Origin: Dryomyza anilis
Lineage: Eukaryota > Arthropoda > Insecta > Diptera > Dryomyzidae
Length of the DNA: 64,000 nucleotides
Direction: 5' to 3'
Assembly (NCBI GenBank): GCA_951804985.1
Contig: OX638131.1
Coordinates: 41,606,044-41,670,043, forward strand
Of this stretch, positions 36,660-48,784 are shown piece after piece. Under the pieces are notes generated by a model, which was given only the letters and a program-made list of their open reading frames with translations, searched no databases and was not told the DNA's origin. Numbering within the stretch: position 1 is the first letter of the stretch; every line of letters starts with the position of its first letter. The translations under genes and the position numbers were made by a program.

Positions 36660-37040
36660 AACTTTTCGTAAAATTCTACATATTGTAGCGAGACAAATTT
36701 GTAGGTCAGAAATTTGCCGCACACATAGATTTCCATCATATAACGCAGCTGCATCATACAACGCCAATGCAGCATGCAACACATCATGCATCACAGCATG
36801 TTTGATGCTGGTTACAACATAAAACACTCAAGAAGCGCATACACAAAGCATAAAGCAAATGCTCCAGCAACAACAACAACATAAATACTGCATGTTGTTG
36901 CTGCATACGATGCAGCCAGTACAACGAGCAACACTACACGAAGACAACAACGAGATGCACGACTGCAGCAGCATACACCAGCTGGCGTGTAAAAAAGGAT
37001 CGTCTTTGTGCAACAGAAGACAGTCTTACCCAGGCTGCCG
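36660..37040. other. CAG/CAA-rich higher-complexity stretch
   Basis: CATGTTGTTGCTGCATACG, CAACAACAACAACATAAAT and GCAGCAGCATACACCAGCTGG mark a short A+C/CAG-rich stretch. Short frames occur on both strands at 36606-37071, none convincing. Confidence 0.3.
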
Positions 37041-37295
37041 AGGAATACCTATTCACAGGGCAGCAATCTAAGTCGGGCTCGAGAAGAATATTAATTCCCA
37101 TAGTACACTGATAGGAATAGCAATCCCCATAAGTATACTGAGAGGAATACCGATTCCTATAAACACCTCGTGAGGAATAGAAATTCCCATAGCACACTGA
37201 GAGAAATCACGAACTACACTAACAGGAATAACGATTCCTAAAACTACACAGAGAAGAATAACGCTACACTGAGAGTAATAGCGATTTCCAAAAAC
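37040..37295. repeat. Minisatellite, about 40-bp unit
   Basis: Six or so degenerate copies of ACACTGAGAGGAATAGCGAT followed by TCCCATA. Each contains the near-palindrome GGAATAGCGATTCC. Confidence 0.75.
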
Positions 37296-37511
37296 AACAT
37301 TAATAAATAATTAAAACATAATTTATAATAAAGTAAAATACTGAAATCAAAGTAAAAGTTTAATTTTTTGTATGAACCCTGGACACCGCTGAACATGCCC
37401 TGGAAAGTTCGTTACAATATAGCCCTCACAATTTACGAAAGTTTTGTAATTTATTCGTCAAATTTAAAGCTCAATCGTATAATTAGTTATTATTTCGTCA
37501 AAACATTCTAA

Positions 37512-38199
37512 TGAGTTGGGTAAGTTCTGTCACATGGGACCTACTTTTATAGTCGATCGGAATAACCTACAGGAATAGCCTACACCTGTTGCGAGGTTCT
37601 TAATTATGCTGAATATTATTCACATACCTGAAATATACGTATTGTATCCCCATAATTTATAAAATTTGTATATAAGGAAAAAAACTAATAAAAAAAACGG
37701 CTATATGTAAAATTTTGTAAGGCTAATATTTTATAGATTTGATTTTAATAATTTTCTTATAAAATGTCCACAATGAATAACCGGGAAATAATGCAAAAAA
37801 AATGTGGGCAGATCACGCCGATTTTTAGAATACTTATTTTTAGGTAAATTCTAACAATACGTTTTAAATTTTATACGAATATCTAGAATACTTTGTGAGT
37901 TATTGTTTCCTAAAGAGTTATATTAAAGTTACTTGTATGGGAGGTGGGCGTGTCCGTTGACAGATTTGGCTCATTTCAATGGACAGAACTCACTTTTGGC
38001 TAAAACATATCGAAACGAAATTTCATCGCACTCTCTTTACTATTTCTCAAGTTATCGTGTATACGGGCAGCAAGACAGACGGACAGACAAACAGACGGAA
38101 TATATATACTTTTCCATACCGACCACGCCTACTAAGGTACGTTACAATATCTGCACAAAGTTAATATACCCTGTACCTCATAGGTGTAGGATATAAAAA
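37512..38199 (-). mobile_element. DINE-1-like element, subfamily A
   Basis: On the minus strand it starts TTTATATCCTACACCTATGA and ends with the CGATCGACTAT-type hairpin region and TTACCCAACTC. More diverged than the copies at 48901 and 52748. Confidence 0.8.
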
Positions 38200-39801
38200 T
38201 GAGCTTCGTAATTTAAACGAAATATTTATAATTTTTTTGTTATTTAAATTTTACGAATTTTGATTCGTATTATATATAAAACGTTCGTAAACAATTTTTC
38301 GGAAAAAAAATAGAAATTACAAATGATTCGAGAATTCTACAAATGTTTCGTTTATTTTACGAAATAAAAATATTTCGTAAAATTTCCTAGAAATTATTTT
38401 GAGTGCAACAAAGAATTTGTATCTAATTTCACAAATTTTGCAATTTTCGATTTATTGCTTTCGTGATTTTGAAATTAAACCTTATAAAACGGATATTCAG
38501 AAATGTTTATTTAAAATATTCAATTATAAATTTACAATATTTCTCGTTTCGTAAAGTAGTGTTTTTCAATTTTTCACAAAATGTAAATGTGTAACTAATA
38601 ATTTAAATATTTACAATTTAATTTACAAATATTTTTATGTTTTATTGAAAATAAATTTATAATTCACCTATTTCATAAAAAATCGAATTTAAATTCTATC
38701 CTTGCGGTCGCTGTGTTGTCATTGGTATTCTCATTACAAAACAATTAAATTCGCTAAATTGTCAACGAATGGTTTTCGACATTTGTGCAATAATTAAAAT
38801 ATCGTTACTGACAGCGCTAGAATTAAGTTCAGCACAATCTGTCACTAAAAGTTGGCACGTGACGACAGAACTGGTAAAAACCCCTTTCGTGGTGCATTTT
38901 GAATACAGGCGGTCCATATATTATTATAATGTTGTGTGTGTTTTATGACCACATTATCAAAATATTCAATTATAATTGGCAAAAGAATAGATTCGACAAA
39001 CTAAAACTTGTCATGTTATGTACATGTTTTGCATACTGTGGTTTGAACATTATTAATTTATATTTGGAAATTATTATTAATATTATAGATACGTATATTG
39101 TCGAATTGAAATGCGCAATATTTCTTTTATGCTCGTTATGAATTGCTTTCGCTGTCATGTGCAATAAGCTTTTGTGAAATCAATTCTTGGTGCACGTATC
39201 GCATGGAAATAACATTTGAAATTTCAATATGACTGTCGTGTGTTTTTTTTTTCAATAATGGTATTACTAACGCAAATTTGTTTTTTTTTTTTATATAGTA
39301 TGTGGTGAGAAATGTTGTAATTATTAATACGGTTTAAATATTACACTTGCATTTCTTTGTAAGCGCAAGAACCAGATCGTACTTTTCTTGCAAGTGCAAG
39401 AACAAGACTTACACTGCAAGAAATGCAATAAAATAAAAAAAAAATCTTGCGTATATTTGTTGAAATGCGAGATTACAGGGTATAACGAAAACTATATGAA
39501 ATATGCCTTTTTTTATTATATGATGAAATCCAGAAAATCTTTAACTTTTGGGGTTGACAAAATTTCAAGCACATCTTAGCGCTTTTGAATATAAGCTTAT
39601 GGACCTTTATCTAATATAAACCTTTTCGTGGATGGATCTATTAGAACAAAATTAGTAATTTTGATAGTTAGTTCGGACTATGCCCTAGATAAACATAAAT
39701 CATTTTTTTTAAATTATTATATCATAAATGACAAAAAAAAAAAAAAAATTAAAAAATAATCAAAATTTTCCGAGTTTTATATATATATGTAATTATCTTA
39801 C

Positions 39802-41378
39802 ACAGAATAAAAAATGTACATCATATTGATGAATTCCGTTCTTCAAACCATGATTCATTGTATTGAAGAACTATTCATAATATTAATGACTAACGCCATC
39901 AATGTTATGAATGCAATCATAAATATGAAGAATGCTTGGTAACTGTCGAACAAGTGTTCTTCAATATGATGAACTGTATGTGAAGAATACGTTTGATTAT
40001 GTTAATGAACCAAAATATAAAATACAACGTATTTGTTCTTCATATTGAAGAACGCTGTTCATTAAACGAAATTTCTATCAAAATAATTATTTATGGTTCA
40101 TTTTTTGCCGTACTTCTCAAGTAGTTCTTGTATGTTAATTCTTTTATATTGCTTGCTCGACATGCATAAATTAGTAAAATTTTGTATAATATATTTATTT
40201 ATAATAACAACTTTTTATTATAAAAAGTTATATTTTTTTGTCGAATTTTTTATTTCGATTTTTTTTTTTTCGAAAATATTTTTTTTTTCAAAAATTCTTT
40301 TTTTTTTCGATTTATTTTAACAATTTTTTTTAAATTATTTTTTTTCGAAAAAGTTGTTTGCGGAATGTTTTTATACCCTACACCTATGAGGTACAGGGTA
40401 TATTAACTTTGTGCATATATTGTAACGCCCCTTAGGAGGCGTGTCCGGTATGGAAAAGTATATATATTCTTGATAAGCATAACTACCCGAGTCCGTTTAG
40501 CCATGTCCGTCTGTCTGTCTGTCCGTCTTCCTGTCTTGCTGTCTTGCTGTCCGAATACAGAATAACTTGAGAAATACTGATCAGAATGCGATGAAATTTC
40601 GTCTCAATATATTTTAGCCAAAAGTAGGAACTGAGTTTGAAAATGAGCAAAATCGGTCAACGGACACGCCCACCTCCCATACAAGTCACTTTTATATAAC
40701 TCTTTCGAAACTAATATTTCGAAAAGTATTCAAGATATAGTTATAAAATTTAAAACGTATTGTTAGAATATACCTAAAAATATGTGGTCCAAAAATGGGC
40801 GTGATCCGCCCACTTTTTTTTTTCATTATATCCCGGGTTTTCATAGTAAAAATTTGATCCGTAAATTATTAAAATCAAATCTATGAAATATTAGCCTTTC
40901 AAAATTTTAAATATAGGCGTGGTCCGCCCAATTATATTTTTCAATTTTTTTTTTAGTTTTTTATGGGGATATAAGACGTAAATTTCTGATATATGAATAA
41001 TATTCTGAGGTTCAGCATAATTAAAAATTTAAAATTAAGGTATACAATTAAATATTCCTCATTAATATCTCCACCAAAGGTGTAGGGTATTCCATAGTCG
41101 GGCCCGACCGACTATAAAAATCCGCCCCATGTGACCTAACTTTCCCAACTCGTTTTTTTAATTTTGGCTGTTTTTTTTAAATCAAATTTATACAACACAA
41201 ATTCATCAATATGACAATTCAAATTCATTGTATTGAATATGTTGTTCATATATATAATGAATGCATTCATTAATATGTCATTTAATGAACGGTGGTATCA
41301 ATATGATGAATAGCTGGTGAAAAAATTCATAATATTTATGAATAAATTCATCATATTGATGATTTTTTTTTAGTGTAG
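39802..41378. mobile_element. Palindrome-rich TIR element hosting a DINE-1
   Basis: The left end is ACACAGAATAAAAAATGTAC then ATCATATTGATGAATTCC. The right end is TTCATCATATTGATGATT followed by TTTTTTTAGTGTAG. Both flanks are full of AATATGATGAA / TTCATCATATT words. A DINE-1 lies at 40369-41153. The inner left flank is the reverse complement of 59800-60066. Confidence 0.6.
40369..41153 (+). mobile_element. DINE-1-like element, subfamily A
   Basis: Full-length copy. Start TTTTATACCCTACACCTATG; GTCCGTCTGTCTGTCTGTCC; inverted subterminal AGGTGTAGGGTAT; hairpin TAGTCGG-GCCCGA-CCGACTA; end CTTTCCCAACTCGT. It has a 40-45 base deletion near TTTATGGGGATATAAG compared with 48901. Confidence 0.9.
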
Positions 41379-41850
41379 TATAATAGCATTAATTAGTATA
41401 TTCTATAGCATTAATTAGTATATTCTATAGCATTAATTAGAAGAAAAATTCCGTTTAAGTTTTTTTGTTAAACTATTTTTCCAAAGAACTATATCTTTTT
41501 ATTCAAGTATTGGGTAAGAACGGCTTAAAAATACGTTTGTATTTTTCTCAAAAATGTTACGTAATAGAATAAAACTGAGTATGCAGTCAAACTCGGCACC
41601 AGCAAATTATATAGAATTGATGTATCGAATTTCCATGGCAAAAATCGGGATCCCGGGATTGGAAGCCATAGTACTTACAAAGAAAAGGATCTTGAAGACC
41701 AGTTCGGTGATAGGATGTCTGCATGAGGTGTTAATTAACCCTCCCTATGACATAACTAGGACCGGTTGGCAATCTGTACGAAACCAGTCATGTCCTAATC
41801 TAGTACCAGTTATTTTCCCCGCATGTTTATGATCTTAGCGAGTGATGACT

Positions 41851-41984
41851 TTTTATACCCTACAACTATGAGGTACAGTGTATATTAAGTTTGTGCGGAT
41901 ATTGCTGCGCCTTAGGAGTCGTCTCCGGTATGGAAGGGTATATATATATTCTTTATCAGCATCACAATCCGAGCCCGTCTGTCC

Positions 41985-42076
<92 letters not shown>

Positions 42077-42451
42077 GCCTGTTTCAAAAATGGTCGTGAT
42101 CCTTCCACTTGTTTTATGTTTTTTTTTAAGTCGTTTTTGGTTTTTTGTTTCATAACGGTCGTAAATTATTCTAATCTATGAAATATTCACCTTACAAATC
42201 TGCATATATGTTTTATTTTATTTTTTTTTTGAACATTTTTTGTTTAGTTCTGTTTATAATTTTGTATAACACTTTGTGGTTAAGAGGATATAAGACGTAA
42301 ATTACTGATATGTGAATAATATTTTGATGGAGAGAATTTTGGTATACTATTAAATAACCTACATTAATTATCCACCAAGTTGTACGGTATTCCATAGTCG
42401 GTCGCGTACGACTTTAAGTCCCCCCCATGTGACTTAGCTTTCCCCAACTCG
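41851..42451 (+). mobile_element. DINE-1-like element, subfamily A, decayed
   Basis: Start TTTTATACCCTACAACTATG, end CCCCAACTCG. The middle is shortened and diverged. It hosts an expanded GTCT array. Confidence 0.8.
41974..42080. repeat. (GTCT)n microsatellite
   Basis: About 26 almost uninterrupted GTCT/CTGT units that have grown from the short GTCC/GTCT segment normally found in the DINE-1 core. Leu-Ser-Val-Cys frames over it are artefacts. Confidence 0.95.
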
Positions 42452-42789
42452 ATTTATAATAGTTTCGTTTTTGCTGCATGCATGCCGCAATCATATTTTA
42501 TATCTGCGTGTCAAAACTATGAGAAAGTTCATATATATAATGAACAAATTAATAAATGTGATAAACATCAGTTGATTGACAAAATTTTTAACGATTTTTA
42601 AATTTTTATTTAGATTTAAGATTTTTTTCGGTTTACTAAAACAGAGAATGTTTATTGTATTTTTTAAATTCAAACTCATTTTGAATTACTAAAGTATACA
42701 TGGAATTGGCAGAGTATTAACACCCAATTATAATAATAAGCAATAAAATTATAATTAAACCTATTATTCAAATTTAGCAAATAAATTTC

Positions 42790-43560
42790 CGAATATCGGC
42801 CACTGCTCACTCTCACAAGAATCAGCCGCCAGCACTTCGACACTCGAAACACAATCGAGCCTCGAGGATTACGCATAATCAGTTGCAAACTGATTGTGGC
42901 CAAGAACAATCAGGCAGCCAGCGAAGTGATGATGGTCAGGACATCATCATTGTTTCGCAAGCCTATCAATTAATTTGTTTGTTTCGGTGTGTGTTCGGGT
43001 GATTATTTATGCCCCATTCATGTGAGAGGCGAAGAGCAGCCTGTGGCAGCCTGTACATGCTACCATTTCAATGTACGAGGTGATTTGCCAAATGCTGGTC
43101 ATTGAAGAATTGTGTTCGGACTCTGGCAGAGTACGAAATCACATTTCACTGTCAGTCCGTGCAGCAGATCTGCGCAATTAATCGAAGCATGTCCGATGAG
43201 AAAAGGCAAGATGATACGGAAAAGTGTGGAGCTTCGTTGTCAAGAACGATTTTCAGATTCACGCTTGAATTTGTAAATCTTAATGGAAAATGACATTTTA
43301 TAAAGCGAAATATGTTTGAAGAATTTGCGGCTAATCAAGAAAGTTTCAAATTCAGAATGACTCCGAAAAAAGCAACAGTATCCAATTTAGCTTCCAAATG
43401 AAGCAGTTCAACTGCTTGTAAACAATTCCACGTTGTCCGTTCGATATCATCAATGGCAACCGCATCCGCAACGAAAACTGAACCTGGTGCCAGAGACCAA
43501 CATAACCAATTTGCATGTGGAAAGCTTAGACACTCGTGCCGGCATAAATTAATTTTATAT
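42790..43560. other. Candidate regulatory island
   Basis: Higher-complexity DNA with a perfect inverted repeat AATCAGTT-GCA-AACTGATT at 42877-42895 and stretches such as AGCCGCCAGCACTTCGACAC. Frames at 43102-43293 and 43335-43571 have no domain or splice support. Confidence 0.3.
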
Positions 43561-44208
43561 TTGACTGCCATTATATATGTGTTAATGTGTGTTGGTGTGT
43601 ATGTTTGTGTCTTTTTTTGTATATATGAAAATATCTCTGTTGAGGTGATTTATAAGATTGCCATGTGGTGCACAAATATTCGATTTATCCTTGGAAATGG
43701 GTTCATTATTAGAAATTCATTGAATAGGGTTTTTTTCGTTTGCATTTTCACTGTACGCGCCATAAAATACGTCCGAAGCCAATGCTGGCTTTTGGGATAA
43801 AATGTTTTATTTATGTTGTTTATAAACAGTCCCAAGCCTCCGAAGTGCATATATGTGTGTGTTTCAGGGACCTTCAGACCCACACCAATATATTTATGTT
43901 ACTGCCAATTTATTACGGAACACTTCAAAGTCTTCAATAAGTTATGAGTTCATTGCTGTGTTTGTATTTTTATTGTGGTAATTCAAGCCCTTTAACTTTT
44001 GTTGATTTTCCTAACAAATGGAACCAAAAAAAAAATAAAAGAATTTTAAGTCTGCAATGTAATCTATTGTTGTATGATGTTATTTTTGTTGGTTGTATTC
44101 TTGTAGAAATTCGACACAATTTCTACTTGTACATAATATATTTATTTAACTGGTTAAAAAATGTTGAAGCCACTTTTTACACTACATATTTCATATGATA
44201 ATTCTGGG

Positions 44209-44214
44209 TTTATT
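44209..44214 (-). terminator. Poly(A) signal AATAAA of the 137-aa gene
   Basis: AATAAA on the minus strand, 35 bases after the stop codon. Confidence 0.6.
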
Positions 44215-44248
44215 TGTAGCATAGTGTGCTTTCGGGGTCTTCGGTTGC

Positions 44249-44720
44249 CTAGAGATCGTCGGGGTCCTCAGTTGCATCGGATTTTTCGGTTGCATCGCTT
44301 ACTTCGGTGTCCTCGGTTGGCTCGGGATCCACGGTTGGTTCGGGTTCGTCGGTTGGCTCGGGATCCTCGGCTGGCTCTGGGTCGTCGGTTGACTCGGGGT
44401 CCTCGGTTGGCTCGGGGTCTTCGGTTGGATTGGTTTCTTCGGGGTCCTCGGTTGCATCAGTTGCTTCGGTTACATCGATTGCTTCGGTTACTTCGGTCGC
44501 CTCGGGTGCATCGGTAGCTTTTGTGTGCACATGAATACTTATACATCTATAATGATGACCTACACGAATACAAATTGTGTCCGGTGCCGGCTTAGCTTCT
44601 GCCTTTAAAACCATACCACAGATCACGGCTAAAATATCGGAAAACTTTTAATAAAATAAACGTACAAATATAAGAAATATTCTTACTCATTAAAAGTACT
44701 GCAATAGTAATAGTTTTCAT
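44249..44720 (-). CDS. Small secreted protein with acidic Pro/Thr hexapeptide repeats (137 aa)
   Basis: Two-exon gene. Exon 1 is 44720-44687, the intron 44686-44629 (58 bp; GTAAGA...TTTTAG, phase 1) and exon 2 44628-44249 (stop TAG). Translation starts at ATG 44720, the first ATG after the predicted start site. The protein opens with a signal peptide (MKTITIAVLLM then TVICGMVLKAEA, likely cleaved after Ala23). Residues 24-47 form a short basic/aromatic segment with Cys31 and Cys40. Residues 49-72 are Thr/Glu/Ala-rich. Residues 81-116 are six hexads of the DPEPT(E) type, and an acidic tail ends DPDDL. It has its own promoter and poly(A) signal, and a paralogue at 50464-50729. The strong plus-strand Ser/Gly frame is its antisense shadow. 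It is probably secreted; the acidic Thr-rich tail could be O-glycosylated. I do not recognise the family; the function is unknown. Confidence 0.85.
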
Positions 44721-44759
44721 TGTTCTTTTGCTTTATTTTCGCACACTTCAAAAGTTCTC

Positions 44760-44800
44760 TATTAACTGACAATTTTGATGTTCGTTAAAAATATTTATAA
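44760..44800 (-). promoter_or_regulatory. TATA plus initiator core promoter of the 137-aa gene
   Basis: On the minus strand TATAAATA lies at 44799-44792 and the arthropod initiator TCAGTT at 44769-44764. Taking the A at 44767 as +1 puts the TATA box at -32, the canonical distance. The leader is 47 nt and carries AAGTGT at +20 to +25. An octamer-like ATGCAAAT lies at 44858-44851, 84-91 bases upstream. Confidence 0.75.
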
Positions 44801-44980
44801 CAGAAATGTTTAAAATATTTAGTTCATATTATTCATTACTTGCAAAATTCATTTGCATTCTTATCAATATAGGTAATTTAGTTTAATTGTATTTAAAGTT
44901 GTTTAAAATTTGAATAACAACATAAATCAGAAAAATTATTAGTTCTCTGATATTCATAACTTTCCTAACCCATTTGAATT

Positions 44981-45040
44981 TTTATACCCTACACCTATGA
45001 GATATAGGGTATATTAGCTTTATGCAGATATTGTGGCTAC
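44981..45040 (+). mobile_element. DINE-1-like subfamily A, 5' fragment
   Basis: Only TTTATACCCTACACCTATGA, a decayed TATAGGGTATATTAGC and TGCAGATATTGT remain, after which similarity stops. Confidence 0.65.
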
Positions 45041-45400
45041 CGCTTATTGGCGGGTAATCGTCCCATGGTTCCCTACTAGGTATTACGATGGAGTAGTTTG
45101 GATTTATTTCCATCTATAGTATATTACGTACTCTGACGTGGGTCCATATGAGAGTTGCTTCCAGAATCCTTATTTGAGATATATGCATTAAATAATGAAT
45201 TTTAACTATGAATTACGATTTTTCTTTTAAAATAAAAATTCCTAGAGAACATTACAATAGATCAGATGAACGTTATGGATAAAATATAAGGCCGATATAT
45301 CGTAGTAAGGTCATGGTATATAGTTATGGTATTTTAAAATGACTAATGAAATTAATGTATATCTATATTAAAGCAGGTTCGTGTCAGGAATGTACCACAA

Positions 45401-45810
45401 GGCAGTGTGGGGCATTATTAAAAAACATTTTTATTCAAATAACAAATCAAAAAATACTTTATTCATTATGTTTTCAATCGTTATTAAAAAAAAAAGGATT
45501 TTCTATCATTTATTCGTTATTTGAAATGTCGATCAGACTTGTTTTATTCAAGCAAATTTATTCAAATAAATTATTTTGAATAAAAATTTATTCTAAATAA
45601 AAATTTCAAATAAATTTGAAATATGTTCCAAATGTTTATTCGTTATTAAACATGTTTGAATAAAATCTAAAAAATGGCAAATAAACAAACCGAGCATTTT
45701 ATTCTGAATAAAAAAATAAAAAAATTTATTCATTATTTGAAAAGAAGAATAAAACTAATTTATTCGTTAGTTTTTATTTTTATTTGAAATAAAAATTGCC
45801 CTTTACTGCC
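45401..45810. mobile_element. 410-bp TIR element (MITE)
   Basis: The left end GGCAGTGTGGGGCATTATTA and the right end TTGCCCTTTACTGCC are inverted. The interior repeats TTATTCAAATAA / TTATTTGAA palindromes. ACAA flanks both sides (45397-45400, 45811-45814) as a possible target duplication. Confidence 0.6.
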
Positions 45811-46423
45811 ACAAAGCCCGTAGAGTTGTATAACTTAGATAACGAGAAAAATATAATCGTAACATAGAAAAAATATGATTGTAGTATGATTGTTGCAACA
45901 AAAACATTATTGGAGTATGATTGCTAAGATCATAGATGATTGCAACCATCATTCCCAATTTTTTTTAAAGATTCTGTCATTCATTTAATGATTTCTAGAA
46001 ACATAGAATGATTAATTTCAATGATTGAAATAGCTAATGATTGTAGCAAAAATGTGAATGATGGCAAGAAAAATAGTTTTGATTGTTACAATTATTTCTA
46101 GAACGATCACCGTTGCAGCATTGACGTCGTACTGCACTAGTGGCCAAAATTGACAAAAACAAAAAATATAATCTGTCAAAAATGTTAATGCCAATCGATA
46201 GATAATACTTCAATTAAGAGAAATCCAAAATTTAGTTGAAAATTTTTGGTGTATACATTTGCTATACTATTGCAAATGTCACACTTTAAAATAAATATTT
46301 TATTAAAAATTTTGTATATTTGTACTTGGTTAATCCTAAGGTTTTTTAAAAATTCGGTTTTTTAGGAATATGAACATATTTTACAATTAAATAAAGATTT
46401 AAGTCTAGGAAATTTAGTAGCAA

Positions 46424-47117
46424 TTTTTATACCCTGCACTAAGAGTGAAAGGGTATATTCAGTTTGGTGCGCCGTTTGTAACACCCTGAAAAAAGCATCT
46501 CCGGTATGGAAAATTATATATATTCTTGATCAGCATGACCTCCTGAGTCGATTTAGCGATGTCCGTCTGTCCGTATGTCTGTTGAAATCCCTACTACTTT
46601 TAAAATTGAAGAGCTAGAAAAATGAAACTTATAACTTAGATTACTAATATACCTAGGTTGTATGTGCGAAAAAATTGGCGAGATCGGTTCATTGTGACCT
46701 ATGATCCGACCACTAATGTTCAAATACCTCATATAAAATGTACATATAAAGATCAATTTTTATGTATACGTGCCTAGGTAAACTTTTTTATATATTGCCA
46801 TCATGCTCAAATACATGATAATAATGTTTTCCGGCGAAACGAGTTGTGGTTACCAAAAAAAAAAATTCGAAATTCGGTACACCTACCCATTTGTAAATAT
46901 GGGTATCAAATGAATGGAAATTCTTCAGCGATTGAATGTTTGTAGTTATTTTCAGGATTCGTATACCCTGGTGACCTATATATCACTTTGAATGGTAACC
47001 ACACATATGTGTAGGGTATTTATATTCGGCTTAGACCGACTATAATTTTGATAATCCTAACTTTCATAATTACACCTACTTTAAAATTTCCCATGTGATC
47101 TAACCTTCCCAACGGGT
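46424..47117 (+). mobile_element. DINE-1-like element, subfamily B
   Basis: Full-length: start TTTTTATACCCTGCACTAAG, inverted subterminal GTGTAGGGTATTTAT, hairpin TTCGGCTTAGACCGA, end CTTCCCAACGGG. Confidence 0.9.
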
Positions 47118-47500
47118 TTTTGTTAATATTCACAACATTTGTTAAGTGTTGTAACTTTTAAAAATATGTTTTTCTTCGAAATCTTTAGCAGTGAAAATGA
47201 AAAATGCATCTAAAATCATCTCTGAGTTTATTTTTTTATTATATCAAGCATAGAAGTATAGAAGAAGCATAATCCGAACAGTTTATCTACCCCTGAGTGC
47301 TCCAACATATATTTTTTGTATGTTTTGAAAGGTCACTTTCAAAACCATTTTTGATGTATGGCGTGGCATAAAAAGTGACAAACTAGATGGACCTTTTTCA
47401 TTTTTTATAAATAGAACTAGAATCAGTAATATTAATGAGGATAATATTTCAAAATTTAGGTATAATAATGAGGAACATAATAAGAACAAGAGAACAAAAA

Positions 47501-48212
47501 ACCAGTTGGGAAGGTTAGATCACATGGGAAATTTTAAAGTAGGTGTAATTATGATAGTTAGGATTATCCAAATTATAGTCGGTCTAAGCCGACTATAAAT
47601 ACCCTACACATATGTGTGGTTACCATTCAAAGTGATATATAGGTCACCAGGGTATACGAATCCTGAAAATAACTACAAACATTCAATCGCTGAAGAATTT
47701 CCATTCATTTGATACCCATATTTACAAATGGGTAGGTGTACCGAATTTCGAATTTTTTTTTGAGACCCACAAGTCGTATCGACGAAAACCATTATTTCCA
47801 TGTATTTGAGCATGATATCAATATATATTTGACCAAAAAAGTTTACCTAAGCACGTATACATAAAAATTGATCTTTATATGAACATTTTATATGAGGTAT
47901 TTGAACATAAGTGGTCGGATCATAGGTCACAATGGACCGATCTCGCCAATTTTTTCGCACATACAGCGTAGGTATATTAGTAATCAAAGTTATAAGTTTC
48001 ATTTATCTAGCTCTTTAATTTTAAAAGTAGTAGGGATTTCAACAGACAGACAGACAGACGGACAAACAGACGGACATCGCTAAATCGACTCAGGAGGACA
48101 TGCTGATCAAGAATATATATACTTTTCCATACCGGAGATGCTGCCTTCTGGGTGTTACAAACGGCGTACCAAACTGAATATACCCTTTCACTCTTAGTGT
48201 AGGGTATAAAAA
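47501..48212 (-). mobile_element. DINE-1-like element, subfamily B
   Basis: Reverse-orientation, full-length copy closely similar to the one at 46424-47117. The two face each other across 383 bp. Minus-strand start TTTTTATACCCTACACTAAG; end CTTCCCAACTGG. Confidence 0.9.
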
Positions 48213-48784
48213 CAGAAAGAGCGAGAAAGATATCTGAGCGGAACATGATGGAGCCAATCATGTTCTGATTGCTTCAATCATGTTACATGATTATCACAAT
48301 CATGTTACAATCATGGAAACATGATTACAACAATATTTATTCCAATCATTGAATGATGCCCTCAAAACATGATTGTGGTGAACATGTTTTTTCTGTGCGT
48401 GTAACAGATATACATGACATAATTTTTTCATTACTTTATTAATATTATAAATTTATAAATACATCTCTGAATAACCTAGATCGAGCGTGAATTTTTGTTC
48501 CAAACAGCGGATGTGAGAGGCATTGTAAAGGAAATATTTACTCTTAAAGGTTATTATTGTATGCAGATATGTATGTAACGCTGTATAGAAAATAATATCT
48601 ATTTTTGATGTTAAAAATCTCGGGATTTCACACACTCCAGCACACATACCGTTAAGCCACGAACACAAAAAAATTAGATAGTAAATTCATCATAATGTAG
48701 AAATTTTATGTATCGAAGTTATTTTTTGGTAATTATTGTTTTTTTTTTCTTGAAATAAATTTAAATAATTTTTAATGTGTTTAT

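Larger units (their letters stand above)
36225..38420. mobile_element. TACGAAA-rich palindromic segment hosting other repeats (tentative)
   Basis: Words TTTACGAA / TTCGTAAA dominate 36225-36490, 37425-37510 and 38200-38420, on both sides of a DINE-1 and of a minisatellite. This suggests one larger palindromic element split by later insertions, but I could not define its ends. Confidence 0.3.
45860..48404. mobile_element. ATGATTG-rich TIR element hosting two inverted DINE-1 copies
   Basis: The left end ACATAGAAAAAATATGATTG and right end AACATGTTTTTTCTGTGCG are inverted. Flanks (45870-46090, 48245-48390) consist of AATGATTG / CAATCATGTT words. DINE-1 copies at 46424-47117 (plus) and 47501-48212 (minus) lie inside. 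Confidence 0.5.

Noticed and set aside
36859..37071. Gln-rich protein exon suggested by CAACAACAA
   Set aside because: Short run only, frames open on both strands, and it runs straight into a minisatellite.
44161..44534. Plus-strand Arg/Leu and Ser/Gly repeat frames
   Set aside because: Antisense shadows of the acidic repeat exon, which has promoter, intron, signal peptide and poly(A) signal on the minus strand.
48453..48668. 71-aa Cys-containing minus frame near the broken gene
   Set aside because: Considered as a further exon of the secreted family, but there is no in-frame splice link and no shared motif.
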